Of a DNA stretch of 54,202 nt, positions 8,279 through 17,983 are shown piece after piece (position 1 is the stretch's first letter; each line of letters opens with the position of its first letter). The notes beneath the pieces are model-generated. The model had not been told where the DNA came from. It did no database searches and was given only the letters and a program-made list of their open reading frames with translations. The position numbers and the translations under genes are program-made. This DNA comes from Flavobacteriia bacterium (GTDB lineage Bacteria; Bacteroidota; Bacteroidia; Flavobacteriales; Schleiferiaceae), in contig JABXHW010000001.1 in assembly GCA_013373425.1 (NCBI GenBank), positions 1 to 54,202 of the forward strand, given 5' to 3'.

Positions 8279-8707
8279 ATGAATCTAGAAGGAATTTTAG
8301 CGATTGGAGGAAAGCCTGGTCTATACTCTTTGGTAGCCCAAAGTAGAGGCGGGGTGATTGTAGAGCATCTCACAGAGAAGAAAAGATTGAGCATTGGTGC
8401 ACAAGCTCAGGTAAGTGCACTTCAAGACATTGCCATCTTTACTTGGGATGATGAAATCCCTTTGAAAGAAGTATTCGAGTCGATGATGAAGAAGCACGGC
8501 AATGACGCAGCGATTTCACCGAAGTCGTCGGCTAAAGAACTCGAATCATATTTCGCAGAAGTACTGCCAGAATATGACACCGAGCGTGTTTACCCAAGCG
8601 ATATTAAGAAAGTCATCTCTTGGTTCAATACTCTTCACGGCACAGGACATCTAACCATGCCTGAGCCTGAAACTGAGGAGGAAAAGAAGGAAGAGAAAGA
8701 ATCATAA
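8279..8707 (+). CDS. DUF5606 protein
   Basis: A 142-aa cytoplasmic protein matching the Bacteroidota DUF5606 pattern: NLEGILAIGGKPGLYSLVAQSRGG at the N-terminus, the DEIPLKEVFESM segment, and LPEYDTERVYPSDIKKVISWFNTL before an acidic Glu/Lys tail. The function of the family is not known to me. The ATG at 8279 is used because family members begin with MNLxGIL; the upstream ATG at 8237 would overlap the TPR lipoprotein. Last gene before the terminator at 8714. Confidence 0.88.
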   Translation: MNLEGILAIGGKPGLYSLVAQSRGGVIVEHLTEKKRLSIGAQAQVSALQDIAIFTWDDEIPLKEVFESMMKKHGNDAAISPKSSAKELESYFAEVLPEYDTERVYPSDIKKVISWFNTLHGTGHLTMPEPETEEEKKEEKES

Positions 8708-8713
8708 ATTGAA

Positions 8714-8737
8714 GGCGAGTTTTTACTCGCCTTTTTT
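8714..8737 (+). terminator. rho-independent terminator after def-TPR-DUF5606
   Basis: Perfect 7-bp stem GGCGAGT / ACTCGCC with a TTTT loop, followed by six T. It sits 6 bp after the DUF5606 stop. Confidence 0.92.
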
Positions 8738-8746
8738 ATTACACCT

Positions 8747-9529
8747 ATGCATACAAGAGAAGAGAAATTAGAAGCTTTCGGTCGATTACTTACCATTATG
8801 GACGAGCTCCGTGAGCAGTGTCCGTGGGATCGAAAGCAAACAATGGAAAGTCTTCGTCACCTTACCATTGAAGAGACCTACGAACTCGGTGATGCCATTC
8901 TCGACAATGACCTGGAAGAAGTCAAGAAAGAAATTGGCGACTTGATGCTACACATGGTGTTCTATTCTAAGATTGGCTCCGAAAAGGGTGCTTTTGACGT
9001 TGGAGATGTTCTCCATTCAATCTGTGACAAGCTTGTTCATCGTCACCCTCATATTTACGGCGACGTTGAGGTGCAAGATGAAGAAGAAGTGAAAGCAAAC
9101 TGGGAGAAAATCAAGCTAAAAGAGGGAGGAGGCAAGAAAAGTGTCCTTGAAGGCGTTCCGCGTTCTCTTCCAGCCTTGGTTAAGGCTACCCGCATCCAAG
9201 ACAAAGCTAGAGGTGTAGGCTTCGATTGGGACAATCGCGAGCAAGTATGGGAGAAAGTCCATGAAGAGCTCGGCGAGTTCAAAGAAGCCGTTGATAATGA
9301 TGATAGAGAAGAGATGGAAGCTGAATTCGGCGATGTACTCTTCTCAATGATTAATTACTCACGTTTTGTAGATCTCGATCCTGAGATGGCCCTCGAGCGT
9401 ACTAACAAGAAGTTCATTTCCCGCTTCAAACACATGGAAGCTGCTATCCGCGAAGACGGCAAGTCGATGTCGGATATGAATTTGGAAGAGCTGGATGTGT
9501 ATTGGGAGAGGGCGAAGAGGAGCGTTTAG
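8747..9529 (+). CDS. mazG: nucleoside triphosphate pyrophosphohydrolase MazG
   Basis: All-alpha NTP pyrophosphatase (260 aa, normal length) that hydrolyses (d)NTPs to monophosphates and pyrophosphate. Two MazG domains: the N-terminal has CPWDRKQTMESLRHLTIEETYELGDAI (about 25-51) with the EExxE/D metal motif and EIGDLMLHMVFYS; the C-terminal has VWEKVHEELGEFKEAV (about 168-183) and EFGDVLFSMINYSRF. The linker carries KANWEKIKLKE. It starts 10 bp after a terminator, so it needs its own promoter; none is obvious in that gap. Confidence 0.95.
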   Translation: MHTREEKLEAFGRLLTIMDELREQCPWDRKQTMESLRHLTIEETYELGDAILDNDLEEVKKEIGDLMLHMVFYSKIGSEKGAFDVGDVLHSICDKLVHRHPHIYGDVEVQDEEEVKANWEKIKLKEGGGKKSVLEGVPRSLPALVKATRIQDKARGVGFDWDNREQVWEKVHEELGEFKEAVDNDDREEMEAEFGDVLFSMINYSRFVDLDPEMALERTNKKFISRFKHMEAAIREDGKSMSDMNLEELDVYWERAKRSV

Positions 9530-9581
9530 CAACTAGTCTCTGGTCTCTGGGCCAACGACCCTCAGCCTCTATTCAAATAAA

Positions 9582-9611
9582 AAGCCCGCCCACCTTTCGG
9601 TGAACGGGCTT
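9582..9611 (-). terminator. rho-independent terminator for the adhesin gene
   Basis: Stem AAGCCCG / CGGGCTT with an upper CACC / GGTG stem and a TTTC loop. Read on the minus strand it is followed by TTTTTATTT, so it serves the 8-kb adhesin gene that ends at 9636. The plus-strand T-run is poor. Confidence 0.85.
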
Positions 9612-9635
9612 CAAGAGAACAGATGAACCTTGAAT

Positions 9636-12600
9636 CTATCGAGCGATAACCCAACGCAATGATTGCGTTCCGTCTGCTGTGTAGATTACTACGGTGTACA
9701 TTCCGACAGGGAGTTCTGAAGCATTTACATCAAAGTGATGTGCGTACTCCGGAGTTAGTGTCCCCTCGTGAATGATATCGATCAATGCTCCGCTGTAATC
9801 GAAGAGCGCAATGCGTACATCTTCTTCATGGTGAACTTCTACTTCAAGAGTTGAAACTCCTGCAGATGGGTTCGGGTAGAGAAGTGCGTGTACATCGTCT
9901 GCTGTCAATGAAACAGCCTGATCCACTTTCGCATCATCGGTACAAGCTCCTAGGTAATCACCGTGAGCCAAGTGAGCTGGAACGGCATTACAGCTTACGC
10001 TGATGGTGTGCCATCTCTGCTGACCTTTCTTCTTGCTCAAGTGACAGATAAGAACTTTGTGACCGTGATTTGGATCACGGATATCCTGAACATAAACAGT
10101 GATGCTCTTAGTAGTCACACAACCATTCGCGTCAGTGATAGTCGCTGTATACGTAGTGGTTGTTTGTGGAGAAGCAGTTACGCTAGCTGTTGTAGTTCCG
10201 CTCAAGCCAGTAGCAGGTGCCCAGCTGTATGTGTAGCCTGGTACACCACCAGAAGCGCTTACAGATAGAGTAGTAGACTGTGGACCACATCCTAGGAAGA
10301 TGGTGCTGTCTGTCTGACCACTAAACATGGTGTAAGGCATCATCGAGCTTCCAGCAATAAGCGCAGTAGGCTCAGTCAATGTGTAGCTGTAGTTGTAAGT
10401 GTCGCCACCACCGTCGGTGATAGTTACGCTGTACGTTCCAGCAGAAAGACCGCTTACATCTTCAGTGGTAGCACCGTTGCTCCAGCTGTAAGAGTAAGGC
10501 TGACAAGCACCTGATACAGTCAAGTCGATTGACCCGTTCGTACCACCGTTACAGCTAATGTTATATCCGTTGAAGTTGCTGATCACATCAGCTACTACGA
10601 TTGGAGCCTTATTCACTGTTACGATTGCTGTACAAGTACTCACGTTTCCGTTCACATCAGTAACTGTTAAAGTAACCACGTTGTTACCTACGTTCGAACA
10701 ATCGAAGCTAGAAGGAGAAACGGTTACTGAAGCGATTCCACACGCATCATTACTTCCGTTGTCGATGTCAGCAGCCGTGATGTATGCGTTAGCATTTTCA
10801 GGAAGATCTACCGAGAAGTTCTGACAAATTGCAGTTGGAGCTACATTGTCTTCAACAGTTACGTTAACGACAGTAGAGTTTACGTTTCCATTCACATCTG
10901 TAACAGTAAGTGTCAAAGGAACAGAACCAACATTAGAACAGTTGAATGAAGTAACGTCGATGCTTACAGAAGCAACCCCACAGTTGTCAGTTGAACCACC
11001 GTCAACGTCTGCTGCGGTCAATGAACCTGCACCGTTTGCGTCAAGTTGTACAACCACGTTGCTGTTCGCAACTACAGTTGGAGCAACGTTGTCTACTACT
11101 TGTACAGAAGTGTTAGCAGAAGAAGAGTTTCCAGCAGCATCCACTACAGTAAGAACTACAGTGTTTGCACCGACATTCGAACAATCGAATGAAGTAACAT
11201 CGATGGTAGTTGAAACGATACCACAGTTGTCAGATGAACCACCGTCTACATCAGCTGCAGTCAATGTTCCATTTCCATTTGCATCAAGCTGAACAACAAG
11301 TCCGCTGTTTGCTACCGCAGTAGGAGCAGAGTTGTCAATCACGCTAACTGATGCTACCGCTGAGCTACTGTTTCCAGAAGCGTCAGTAACAGTCATAGTT
11401 ACAGGAACAGCAGTACCCGCTTGAGAACAGTCGAATGAATTCACATCCAAGCTATAAGAAGCGATTCCACAGTTATCTGAGCTACCATTGTCGATGTCTG
11501 ATGCAGTGATAGTCGCTTGACCGTTTGCATCGAGGTTTACAGTGATACCTTGAACTGAAACTACTGGAGGCAAGTTGTCGATTACATCAACAGTTGCTGT
11601 AGCAGTAGTAGTATTACCAGCAGCGTCAGTAGCTGTAACCGTTACGTTAGAGCCTGTGCTAGTTGGGTAGATAGGAGCAGAGAAGTACTTGGTCTCTCCA
11701 CCATAAGTTCCGTATGAACCGTGCCAGATGAACTGTGCAGGAGTCATAGAGTACAATCCGTAACCCCATGGGCCGAAGCCGATGTTACCGAGGTAAAGTG
11801 GAGCAGTGTAGTTGTTCCAACCCGTAGCACTCACTTTCCAATCTGCACCGTTAGTCACCAATGTCTGAGTTCCATTAGCAAACTGGAATCCACCAGAAAG
11901 CTGGAACTTACCTAGGAACATTTCTGGTCCACCTACGTCAGTTGCTTCTACGTGGATGTAGTAAGTCTGACCTGCAGGTAGGTTAGAAGTGAAGCTGTAA
12001 GGAATTGCCCAGTTAGAACCTGAACCTACATACGTACCTTGAACGTTGTCGTCGGTAGAGATGTAGAAGTTGAATAGGTTATCAACTGTCAAAGTAGAAG
12101 ACAATACACCAGGACCACCAGTGCCATTCACAGCAGGAACTGAGTTACAGTCGAACTGGTTCTGGTCGATGCTCAAGGTAACTGCGCTACAGTTATCTGT
12201 CGCAGATGAAACCACATCGTTAGGAGTGATTGTAGCCTGACCGTTAGCATCCAAAGCAACAGTGATGTTCTGTGTATTCACAACAGGACCTGTTTGATCA
12301 GATACAGTCAAGGTAGTTGTACAAGAGCTGCTCGCTCCTTCGTCATCTGTTACAGTAAGAACGATAGTGTGAGTTCCCAAGCCGAATGGACCAGCAGGAG
12401 AAATGCTCAAAGTGATTGGGTCGCCATCTGGGTCGTAAGAACCACCGTTGAAAGCTTGAGCCAATACAAGAGCTTCACAGTTGTTGTTTGCTGGTACAGA
12501 ACCAGGAGTACAAACTGCTACTGGAGGAGTGTTACATACGTAGTTCGCGTCTGTAACTGTGAACTGAGTAGGGATTACTATAGTGTTACCTGACTGATCA

Positions 12601-15600
12601 GGAATCTCAACGTTTACATTGATAACCGTTCCTACATCGCTACATCCGTAAGTTCTACCTGCCATTAGGCCGCCATCCTGAGCGTTGCGGAAGTAAATAG
12701 TTCCGATGTTACAGTTGTCCGTAGCGTTCACCAAGCTCAACAAGTACGGACGCATTACAGTAACGCTACGGTTAGCGTCAAGATTGAATGTTCCGTTAGC
12801 TACAGTGGCTACTGGATCCATGTTGTCTTGAACCGTTACAGTAGCATTGGCAGTACCGCTATTACCATATGTGTCCGTTACAACAAGTGTAACCGTGTTT
12901 TGACCAAGGTTGCTACAATCGAATGAAGTCTGACTCAACGACATGCTAGCGATTCCGCTTGGGTCTGTAGATCCGTTGTCAACTTGAGAAGCTGAAACAG
13001 AAGCCTGACCATTCGCATCAAGACTAACAATTACATTCTGAGTCAAGACAGAAGGAGGAGTAGCATCTTGAACGTTGAAAGTAATGGTACCTGTAGAGGT
13101 AGATGAAGTATTACAATCACCTGGCATACCACCGTACTCTACGATGTAACCAGAAATGTTGTTGGTCTGATGAGGGTAGTCATTCCATAGACCGTTTGTC
13201 CAGTAATGTGCCCAATCTTCCGCACCACCTGCATCATTTGGCTCACCACCTGCCCAGTTGGTATACTCACCGTTAACGGCATAGCCTCCGGAAATGTACC
13301 ATCCGTACCAGAAGGAGTAGTTATAAGTGCTTGACCAGAAGTGCGTACCTGCTTCAGGACCAGTAACCCATTTCCAGATACCCTCGCTTTCAGCATCGCT
13401 TGCACCAATCCAACCTTCGCCTTGTAGCTTTTGAGCCACAAAGCTGTTTTCTTGAGCTGAAGTCACTGTAGCCAGGTAACCTTGCATACCGTTGTAAGTC
13501 ATGTTCTCCGCAGCCACCTTCGCAGCAGACCAAGAAATCCCAGGAGAAGTGACAAACTCGTAGAAGTGGCCGTTAGCAGAGTTTGCTGTCGTACCATCAT
13601 TTCTCTTTACTACGTATGTTGCACTTACCGTTTGATTGGCAGAACCTGCTGGCGTGTAAGTGAATGTACCGTTATTGTTGTCAACGAGTGTACCTGCACT
13701 AGCCGAGCCAACTGCATCCACTTGTAGAGGCTGACCCATAGGGTCTACATCATTTGCAGTCAATTGTGCTGCTGTGAAAGTGAAAGATTGACCTGTGTAG
13801 GCAGTGAACTGATCATTATTTGCAGTGATAGCAGGGATGTCGTTCACCGTAACCATAGTAGTAGCGGTAGAACCATTTCCTGAAGCATCCACAACAGTGA
13901 GTGTAACAGCAACTGGAGAACCAACGTCGTTACAATCAAATGAAGTTCTGCTAAGTGAAGAACTTACGATACCACAGTTATCCGTAGATCCTGCTTCAAT
14001 ATCAGAAAGGCTGATGGTAGCAGTTGCTGTAAGGTCTAGGGTTACAGTAAATGTAGGAACCGCAACCGCAGTTGGGTTGGTATTGTCCTCAACAGTTACA
14101 GTAGCTGTACCTGTAGCGTCGTTACCATTATTATCAGTAACTGTAAGTGTCACTGTGTTTGCACCCAAGTTGTTGCAATCAAATGAAGTCACGTCCAATG
14201 AAAGACTAGCGATTCCACTAGCATCATTCGAACCATTGTCAACTTGGCTTGGTACAATTGATACTTGACCGTTTGCGTCCAAGCTCACCACAATGTTCTG
14301 AGTTAGAACAGTAGGAGGAGTAACATCACTTACGTTAAAAGTGATTTGTCCATTGGCAGGGGGGGTGTTGCAGTCATTTGGCATGCCACCGTACTCAACG
14401 ATGTAGCCAGAAATTCCACTTGCAGTAAGTGGGTAATCATTCCATAGACCATTATTCCAGTAGTGTGCCCAGTCTTCAACTCCGCCAGCGTTGTTTGGCT
14501 CACCGCCTGCCCAGTTGTTGTACTGATTGTTAACTGCGTAACCGCCTCTAACTGAGTTCGTAGGTATGCCCAAGAACGTGTAGTAAGTCGATTGCCAGAA
14601 CTGAGTACCAGCCTCTGGACCAGTCACCCATTTCCAAACACCTTCAACAGCTGCGTCAGATGCACCAATCCAACCTTCACCTTGAAGCTTCTGCGCTACG
14701 AAAGCATCTTCACTTGCTGAAGTTACGGTAGCAAGGTAGCCTTGCATGCCGTTATATGATCTGTTTTCAGCCGCAATCTTCGCGTTTGTCCAAGAGATAC
14801 CTGGAGCTGAAACAAACTCGTAAACGTGGTCGTTGCCACCAAATACGATAGTCCCATCGGCTCTTCTCACAATGTAAGAAGCAGTTACCGCCTGGCCTGA
14901 AGCAGGACCTGGGTTGTAAGTGAACGTTCCGTTGTAGTTGTCAACAATAGTTCCGACGCTTGGGTTAACAACCGCATCAACCTGTAGGTTTTGTCCTAAT
15001 GGGTCGCTGTCGTTAGCAATAAGGTCGTTTATAGAGAATGTGAATGGCTGACCACCGTTTACGTTGAATGCATCGGCATTAGCAACGATAGAAGGAGTAG
15101 GGTTAACTGTTACTTGTGTAGTAGCCGAAGAGGTGTTACCACTAGCGTCAGCAACAGTAAGAGTAATAGTAACTGGAGAACCAACGTCGTTACAATCGAA
15201 TGAAGTTTTACTCAATGATGAGTTAGCAATACCACAGTTATCAGTCGATCCTGCCTCAATATCAGAAACGCTGATGCTAGCGGTTGATGTAACATCTAGG
15301 GTTACCGTGAACGTTGGAACAGCAACAGCTGTTGGATTTGTATTGTCTTCAACAGTCACGACAGCTGAGCCAGAAGCTTGGTTACCGTTGTTGTCGAATA
15401 CTGTTAGGTTGACAGTGTTGTTTCCAAGGTTGCTGCAGTCGAATGATGTCACATCAAGAGACATGCTTGCGATTCCGCTAGCATCATTCGAACCGTTGTC
15501 AACTTGGCTTGGTACAATAGATACTTGACCGTTTGCGTCCAAGCTCACCACGATGTTCTGAGTTAGAACTGTAGGAGGAGTAGCGTCAGATACATTGAAA

Positions 15601-17723
15601 GTGATAGTACCTGTAGCGCTCGATGGAACGTTGCAATCGTTTGGCATACCGCCGTACTCAACGATGTAACCAGCAATTGAACCTGCAGAGTTAGGGAAGT
15701 CATTCCATACTCCATTAGAGTAGTAATGCGCCCAGTCTTCTCCAGGGTGACCAGGAATACCGTACTTAAAGTCGTTTGGCTCGCCAGTCGACCAGTTAGC
15801 ATATTGTCCGTTAACGGCAGTTTGTGTGTTTTGATCCCAGAAAACAGTTCCGTTCTCAGGACCGGTTACCCATTTCCAAGTTCTTTCCACTTCTGCATCA
15901 GAAGCTCCTAACCAACCTTCTCCTTGAAGCTTCAAGGCTACAAAGGCGTCTTCTGAAGCGGATGTAATCGTTGCAAGGTAACCCTGCATGCCGTTGTACG
16001 TTCTTCCTTCTGCAGCAGCTTTCGCATCAGACCAAGTGATGGCTGATGCAGATACGAATTCATAAACGTGACCATTGCCCGTAAATACAATCGTTCCATC
16101 ATCTCTCTTTACGATGTAAGAGGCAGTAACCGCTTGGTTAGAAGCAGCACCAGGATTGAATGTGAAAGTACCGTCGTAGTTGTCAACGATGGTTCCAATG
16201 CTAGGGTTGAGAACCGCGTCTACTTGTAGGTTCTGACCAAATGGATCAGTATCGTTAGCCGTCAAGTCGCTTGCATTGAATGTAAACGGTTGACCAGCTT
16301 GAACGCTGAATGAATCGCTGTTAGCCACTACAGATGGTGTAGGGTTAACAGTAACTTGCGAAGTAGCAGTGGTAACGTTACCAGCAGCGTCAGTCAAAGT
16401 AAGTGTTACAGGAACTGTAGTACCACCGTCGTTACAGTCGAATGAATTTCTGCTCAATGTTGCGCTTACGATACCACAGTTGTCATATGAACCAGCATCG
16501 ATATCAGACATAGAAAGGGTAGCAGAGCCATTGATGTCCAAAGTCACAGTAACATTATTATTAATCACTGCAACTGGGTACATGTTATCTACAAGGCTCA
16601 CGGAAGCCGTAGCGTTCGTTACGTTTCCTGCGGCATCTGTGCCAGTAACAGTAACGTTTGTACCAGGGATAATTGGACGAATCTCAGCTGTGAAATAGCG
16701 AGTCTCGCCACCTACAGTATTCCAGTCGCCACTCCAAATAAGATAAGCTGGAGAAAGTGTGTTTACACCTGTTCCCCAGATTTGAAGTTGCTGTCCAGCT
16801 TGACCTACAACGAATGGTGTACCGTAGTTACCCCATCCTGTTGAGCTCACTTTCCAGTCAGCATTGTTTGTATTCAAAGATTGTGTTCCATTTGCGAACT
16901 CGAAACCGCCTGTAAGCTGGAACTTTCCTGCAAAGAATTCGGGACCACCAACATCCGTTGCTTTCACGTGGATGTAGTACTTCTGAGCAGGGTTTAGCTG
17001 AGCAGTAGCCATATTGTATGTCTGCGCCCAGTTGGAACCGCTTCCGTACAATGTTCCTTGAACGTTGTCGTCTGTTGAAACGTAAATTTCAAACAGGTTG
17101 TCAGCAGTCAAAGTACCACTCAATGTTCCGGCTGTTGCATTTCCAATGTTGTTCACCAAGTCAGAACAATCAAATGTGCTCTGAGAAAGTGTCAAATTAG
17201 AAATGGCTCCGTCACAATTGTCAATCGCAGAAGAAACCACATCTGAAGCGGTGATGGTCGCTTGACCGTTCGCGTCCAATGCAATCGTTGGGTTCGCAGT
17301 GACAATAGATGGTCCGTTCACATCGGCTACAATAAGAGTGGCTTGACAAGAACTCGAAAGCCCGCTGTTGTCAACCACCGTATAAGTAACGGTGTGTGTG
17401 CCTACAGCGAATGGCCCTGCTGGGCTGATCGACTGAGACACAATTGAACCATCTGGATCGTAAGAGCCACCATTAAATGCCTGAGCAAATACTTGCGCTT
17501 GACAATTAACGTCTGCCGGAGCAGTAAAGCTGTTACAGATCGCTACCGGAGGAACCAAGTCTTCCGACGCGAGTGTGCTAGCGTCTAACACCATTGGCAC
17601 TAATGGATGCTCAGCATCGTCCGCGGGTGTTAGAAGATTTGGAGACGCCGTTATCAGCGACCCTGAGAATACCATAGCTATAAGCAACAGCCAGGCTCTC
17701 GATAATCGAGTAAAATGAAGCAT
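9636..17723 (-). CDS. giant type IX-secreted adhesin with HYR-like modules and three C-type lectin domains (2695 aa)
   Basis: Surface protein: signal peptide (about residues 1-27), roughly a dozen HYR/PKD-like modules of about 80 aa, each with a (S/T)xFDCxxxG core and a VTLTVxDxxGN strand; three C-type lectin-like domains (about 549-697, 963-1118, 1384-1535), each opening YEFVxxxxIxWxxAK and keeping GEPN and WND Ca/sugar-site motifs; two copies of a YYIHVxATDVGGPE module (about 215-350 and 1890-2020); a SprB repeat (about 2379-2450); and a C-terminal type IX sorting domain (LLYPNPSAG onward, about 2609-2695). Expected to be exported by the T9SS and surface-anchored, acting in glycan binding, attachment or gliding. 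It lies just downstream of a LytTR two-component system, with a paired direct repeat and -10-like TATAAT upstream. EPN suggests mannose-type ligands by analogy with animal lectins; this is inference. Confidence 0.93.
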   Translation of the reverse strand: MLHFTRLSRAWLLLIAMVFSGSLITASPNLLTPADDAEHPLVPMVLDASTLASEDLVPPVAICNSFTAPADVNCQAQVFAQAFNGGSYDPDGSIVSQSISPAGPFAVGTHTVTYTVVDNSGLSSSCQATLIVADVNGPSIVTANPTIALDANGQATITASDVVSSAIDNCDGAISNLTLSQSTFDCSDLVNNIGNATAGTLSGTLTADNLFEIYVSTDDNVQGTLYGSGSNWAQTYNMATAQLNPAQKYYIHVKATDVGGPEFFAGKFQLTGGFEFANGTQSLNTNNADWKVSSTGWGNYGTPFVVGQAGQQLQIWGTGVNTLSPAYLIWSGDWNTVGGETRYFTAEIRPIIPGTNVTVTGTDAAGNVTNATASVSLVDNMYPVAVINNNVTVTLDINGSATLSMSDIDAGSYDNCGIVSATLSRNSFDCNDGGTTVPVTLTLTDAAGNVTTATSQVTVNPTPSVVANSDSFSVQAGQPFTFNASDLTANDTDPFGQNLQVDAVLNPSIGTIVDNYDGTFTFNPGAASNQAVTASYIVKRDDGTIVFTGNGHVYEFVSASAITWSDAKAAAEGRTYNGMQGYLATITSASEDAFVALKLQGEGWLGASDAEVERTWKWVTGPENGTVFWDQNTQTAVNGQYANWSTGEPNDFKYGIPGHPGEDWAHYYSNGVWNDFPNSAGSIAGYIVEYGGMPNDCNVPSSATGTITFNVSDATPPTVLTQNIVVSLDANGQVSIVPSQVDNGSNDASGIASMSLDVTSFDCSNLGNNTVNLTVFDNNGNQASGSAVVTVEDNTNPTAVAVPTFTVTLDVTSTASISVSDIEAGSTDNCGIANSSLSKTSFDCNDVGSPVTITLTVADASGNTSSATTQVTVNPTPSIVANADAFNVNGGQPFTFSINDLIANDSDPLGQNLQVDAVVNPSVGTIVDNYNGTFTYNPGPASGQAVTASYIVRRADGTIVFGGNDHVYEFVSAPGISWTNAKIAAENRSYNGMQGYLATVTSASEDAFVAQKLQGEGWIGASDAAVEGVWKWVTGPEAGTQFWQSTYYTFLGIPTNSVRGGYAVNNQYNNWAGGEPNNAGGVEDWAHYWNNGLWNDYPLTASGISGYIVEYGGMPNDCNTPPANGQITFNVSDVTPPTVLTQNIVVSLDANGQVSIVPSQVDNGSNDASGIASLSLDVTSFDCNNLGANTVTLTVTDNNGNDATGTATVTVEDNTNPTAVAVPTFTVTLDLTATATISLSDIEAGSTDNCGIVSSSLSRTSFDCNDVGSPVAVTLTVVDASGNGSTATTMVTVNDIPAITANNDQFTAYTGQSFTFTAAQLTANDVDPMGQPLQVDAVGSASAGTLVDNNNGTFTYTPAGSANQTVSATYVVKRNDGTTANSANGHFYEFVTSPGISWSAAKVAAENMTYNGMQGYLATVTSAQENSFVAQKLQGEGWIGASDAESEGIWKWVTGPEAGTHFWSSTYNYSFWYGWYISGGYAVNGEYTNWAGGEPNDAGGAEDWAHYWTNGLWNDYPHQTNNISGYIVEYGGMPGDCNTSSTSTGTITFNVQDATPPSVLTQNVIVSLDANGQASVSASQVDNGSTDPSGIASMSLSQTSFDCSNLGQNTVTLVVTDTYGNSGTANATVTVQDNMDPVATVANGTFNLDANRSVTVMRPYLLSLVNATDNCNIGTIYFRNAQDGGLMAGRTYGCSDVGTVINVNVEIPDQSGNTIVIPTQFTVTDANYVCNTPPVAVCTPGSVPANNNCEALVLAQAFNGGSYDPDGDPITLSISPAGPFGLGTHTIVLTVTDDEGASSSCTTTLTVSDQTGPVVNTQNITVALDANGQATITPNDVVSSATDNCSAVTLSIDQNQFDCNSVPAVNGTGGPGVLSSTLTVDNLFNFYISTDDNVQGTYVGSGSNWAIPYSFTSNLPAGQTYYIHVEATDVGGPEMFLGKFQLSGGFQFANGTQTLVTNGADWKVSATGWNNYTAPLYLGNIGFGPWGYGLYSMTPAQFIWHGSYGTYGGETKYFSAPIYPTSTGSNVTVTATDAAGNTTTATATVDVIDNLPPVVSVQGITVNLDANGQATITASDIDNGSSDNCGIASYSLDVNSFDCSQAGTAVPVTMTVTDASGNSSSAVASVSVIDNSAPTAVANSGLVVQLDANGNGTLTAADVDGGSSDNCGIVSTTIDVTSFDCSNVGANTVVLTVVDAAGNSSSANTSVQVVDNVAPTVVANSNVVVQLDANGAGSLTAADVDGGSTDNCGVASVSIDVTSFNCSNVGSVPLTLTVTDVNGNVNSTVVNVTVEDNVAPTAICQNFSVDLPENANAYITAADIDNGSNDACGIASVTVSPSSFDCSNVGNNVVTLTVTDVNGNVSTCTAIVTVNKAPIVVADVISNFNGYNISCNGGTNGSIDLTVSGACQPYSYSWSNGATTEDVSGLSAGTYSVTITDGGGDTYNYSYTLTEPTALIAGSSMMPYTMFSGQTDSTIFLGCGPQSTTLSVSASGGVPGYTYSWAPATGLSGTTTASVTASPQTTTTYTATITDANGCVTTKSITVYVQDIRDPNHGHKVLICHLSKKKGQQRWHTISVSCNAVPAHLAHGDYLGACTDDAKVDQAVSLTADDVHALLYPNPSAGVSTLEVEVHHEEDVRIALFDYSGALIDIIHEGTLTPEYAHHFDVNASELPVGMYTVVIYTADGTQSLRWVIAR

Positions 17724-17872
17724 AGTAATTGAGGTTAGGATTTCTATTCTCTTCTTTGTCAGCGGACGCTCACCCTGAGAGTTAAAATCCTCGGATGCCG
17801 AAGCACCCGAAGATTTAAAGGGTAGGTTAGTTTGAAAGGGTCTCTACTCTCTCTCTGTAAGAGTCCTCTGAC

Positions 17873-17878
17873 ATTATA
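17873..17878 (-). promoter_or_regulatory. -10-like TATAAT upstream of adhesin
   Basis: Minus-strand TATAAT, about 150 nt before the adhesin ATG, has no recognisable -35 (GGTGGA at the expected place), as expected for an activator-dependent promoter. The adjacent direct repeats would lie at about -47 to -79. Confidence 0.3.
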
Positions 17879-17912
17879 AAAGTAGTTTGAAGAAATCCAC
17901 CCCAACTAAAAG

Positions 17913-17945
17913 TGTTGTGAATGGTTTCGAAAATGTTGTGAACGG
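17913..17945. promoter_or_regulatory. putative LytTR operator (paired direct repeats)
   Basis: TGTTGTGAATGG (17913-17924) and TGTTGTGAACGG (17934-17945) are direct repeats differing at one base, 21 bp start to start (two helical turns). LytTR regulators bind pairs of short direct repeats spaced like this. The site lies between the stop of a LytTR response regulator (17984) and the adhesin start (17723). Confidence 0.5.
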
Positions 17946-17983
17946 CAAACGAGTGCGGAAACTACGTATGCAAAGTGCGGAGC

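Noticed and set aside
9582-9611. Hairpin as terminator for mazG
   Set aside because: On the plus strand it is followed by TTCAAGAG, not a T-run; the T-run is on the minus strand, so I assign it to the adhesin gene.
9785-17447. Many plus-strand ORFs opposite the adhesin gene, up to 154 aa
   Set aside because: They are antisense shadows created by the repeated modules and strand bias; they recur at the same place in each module and show no signals of their own.
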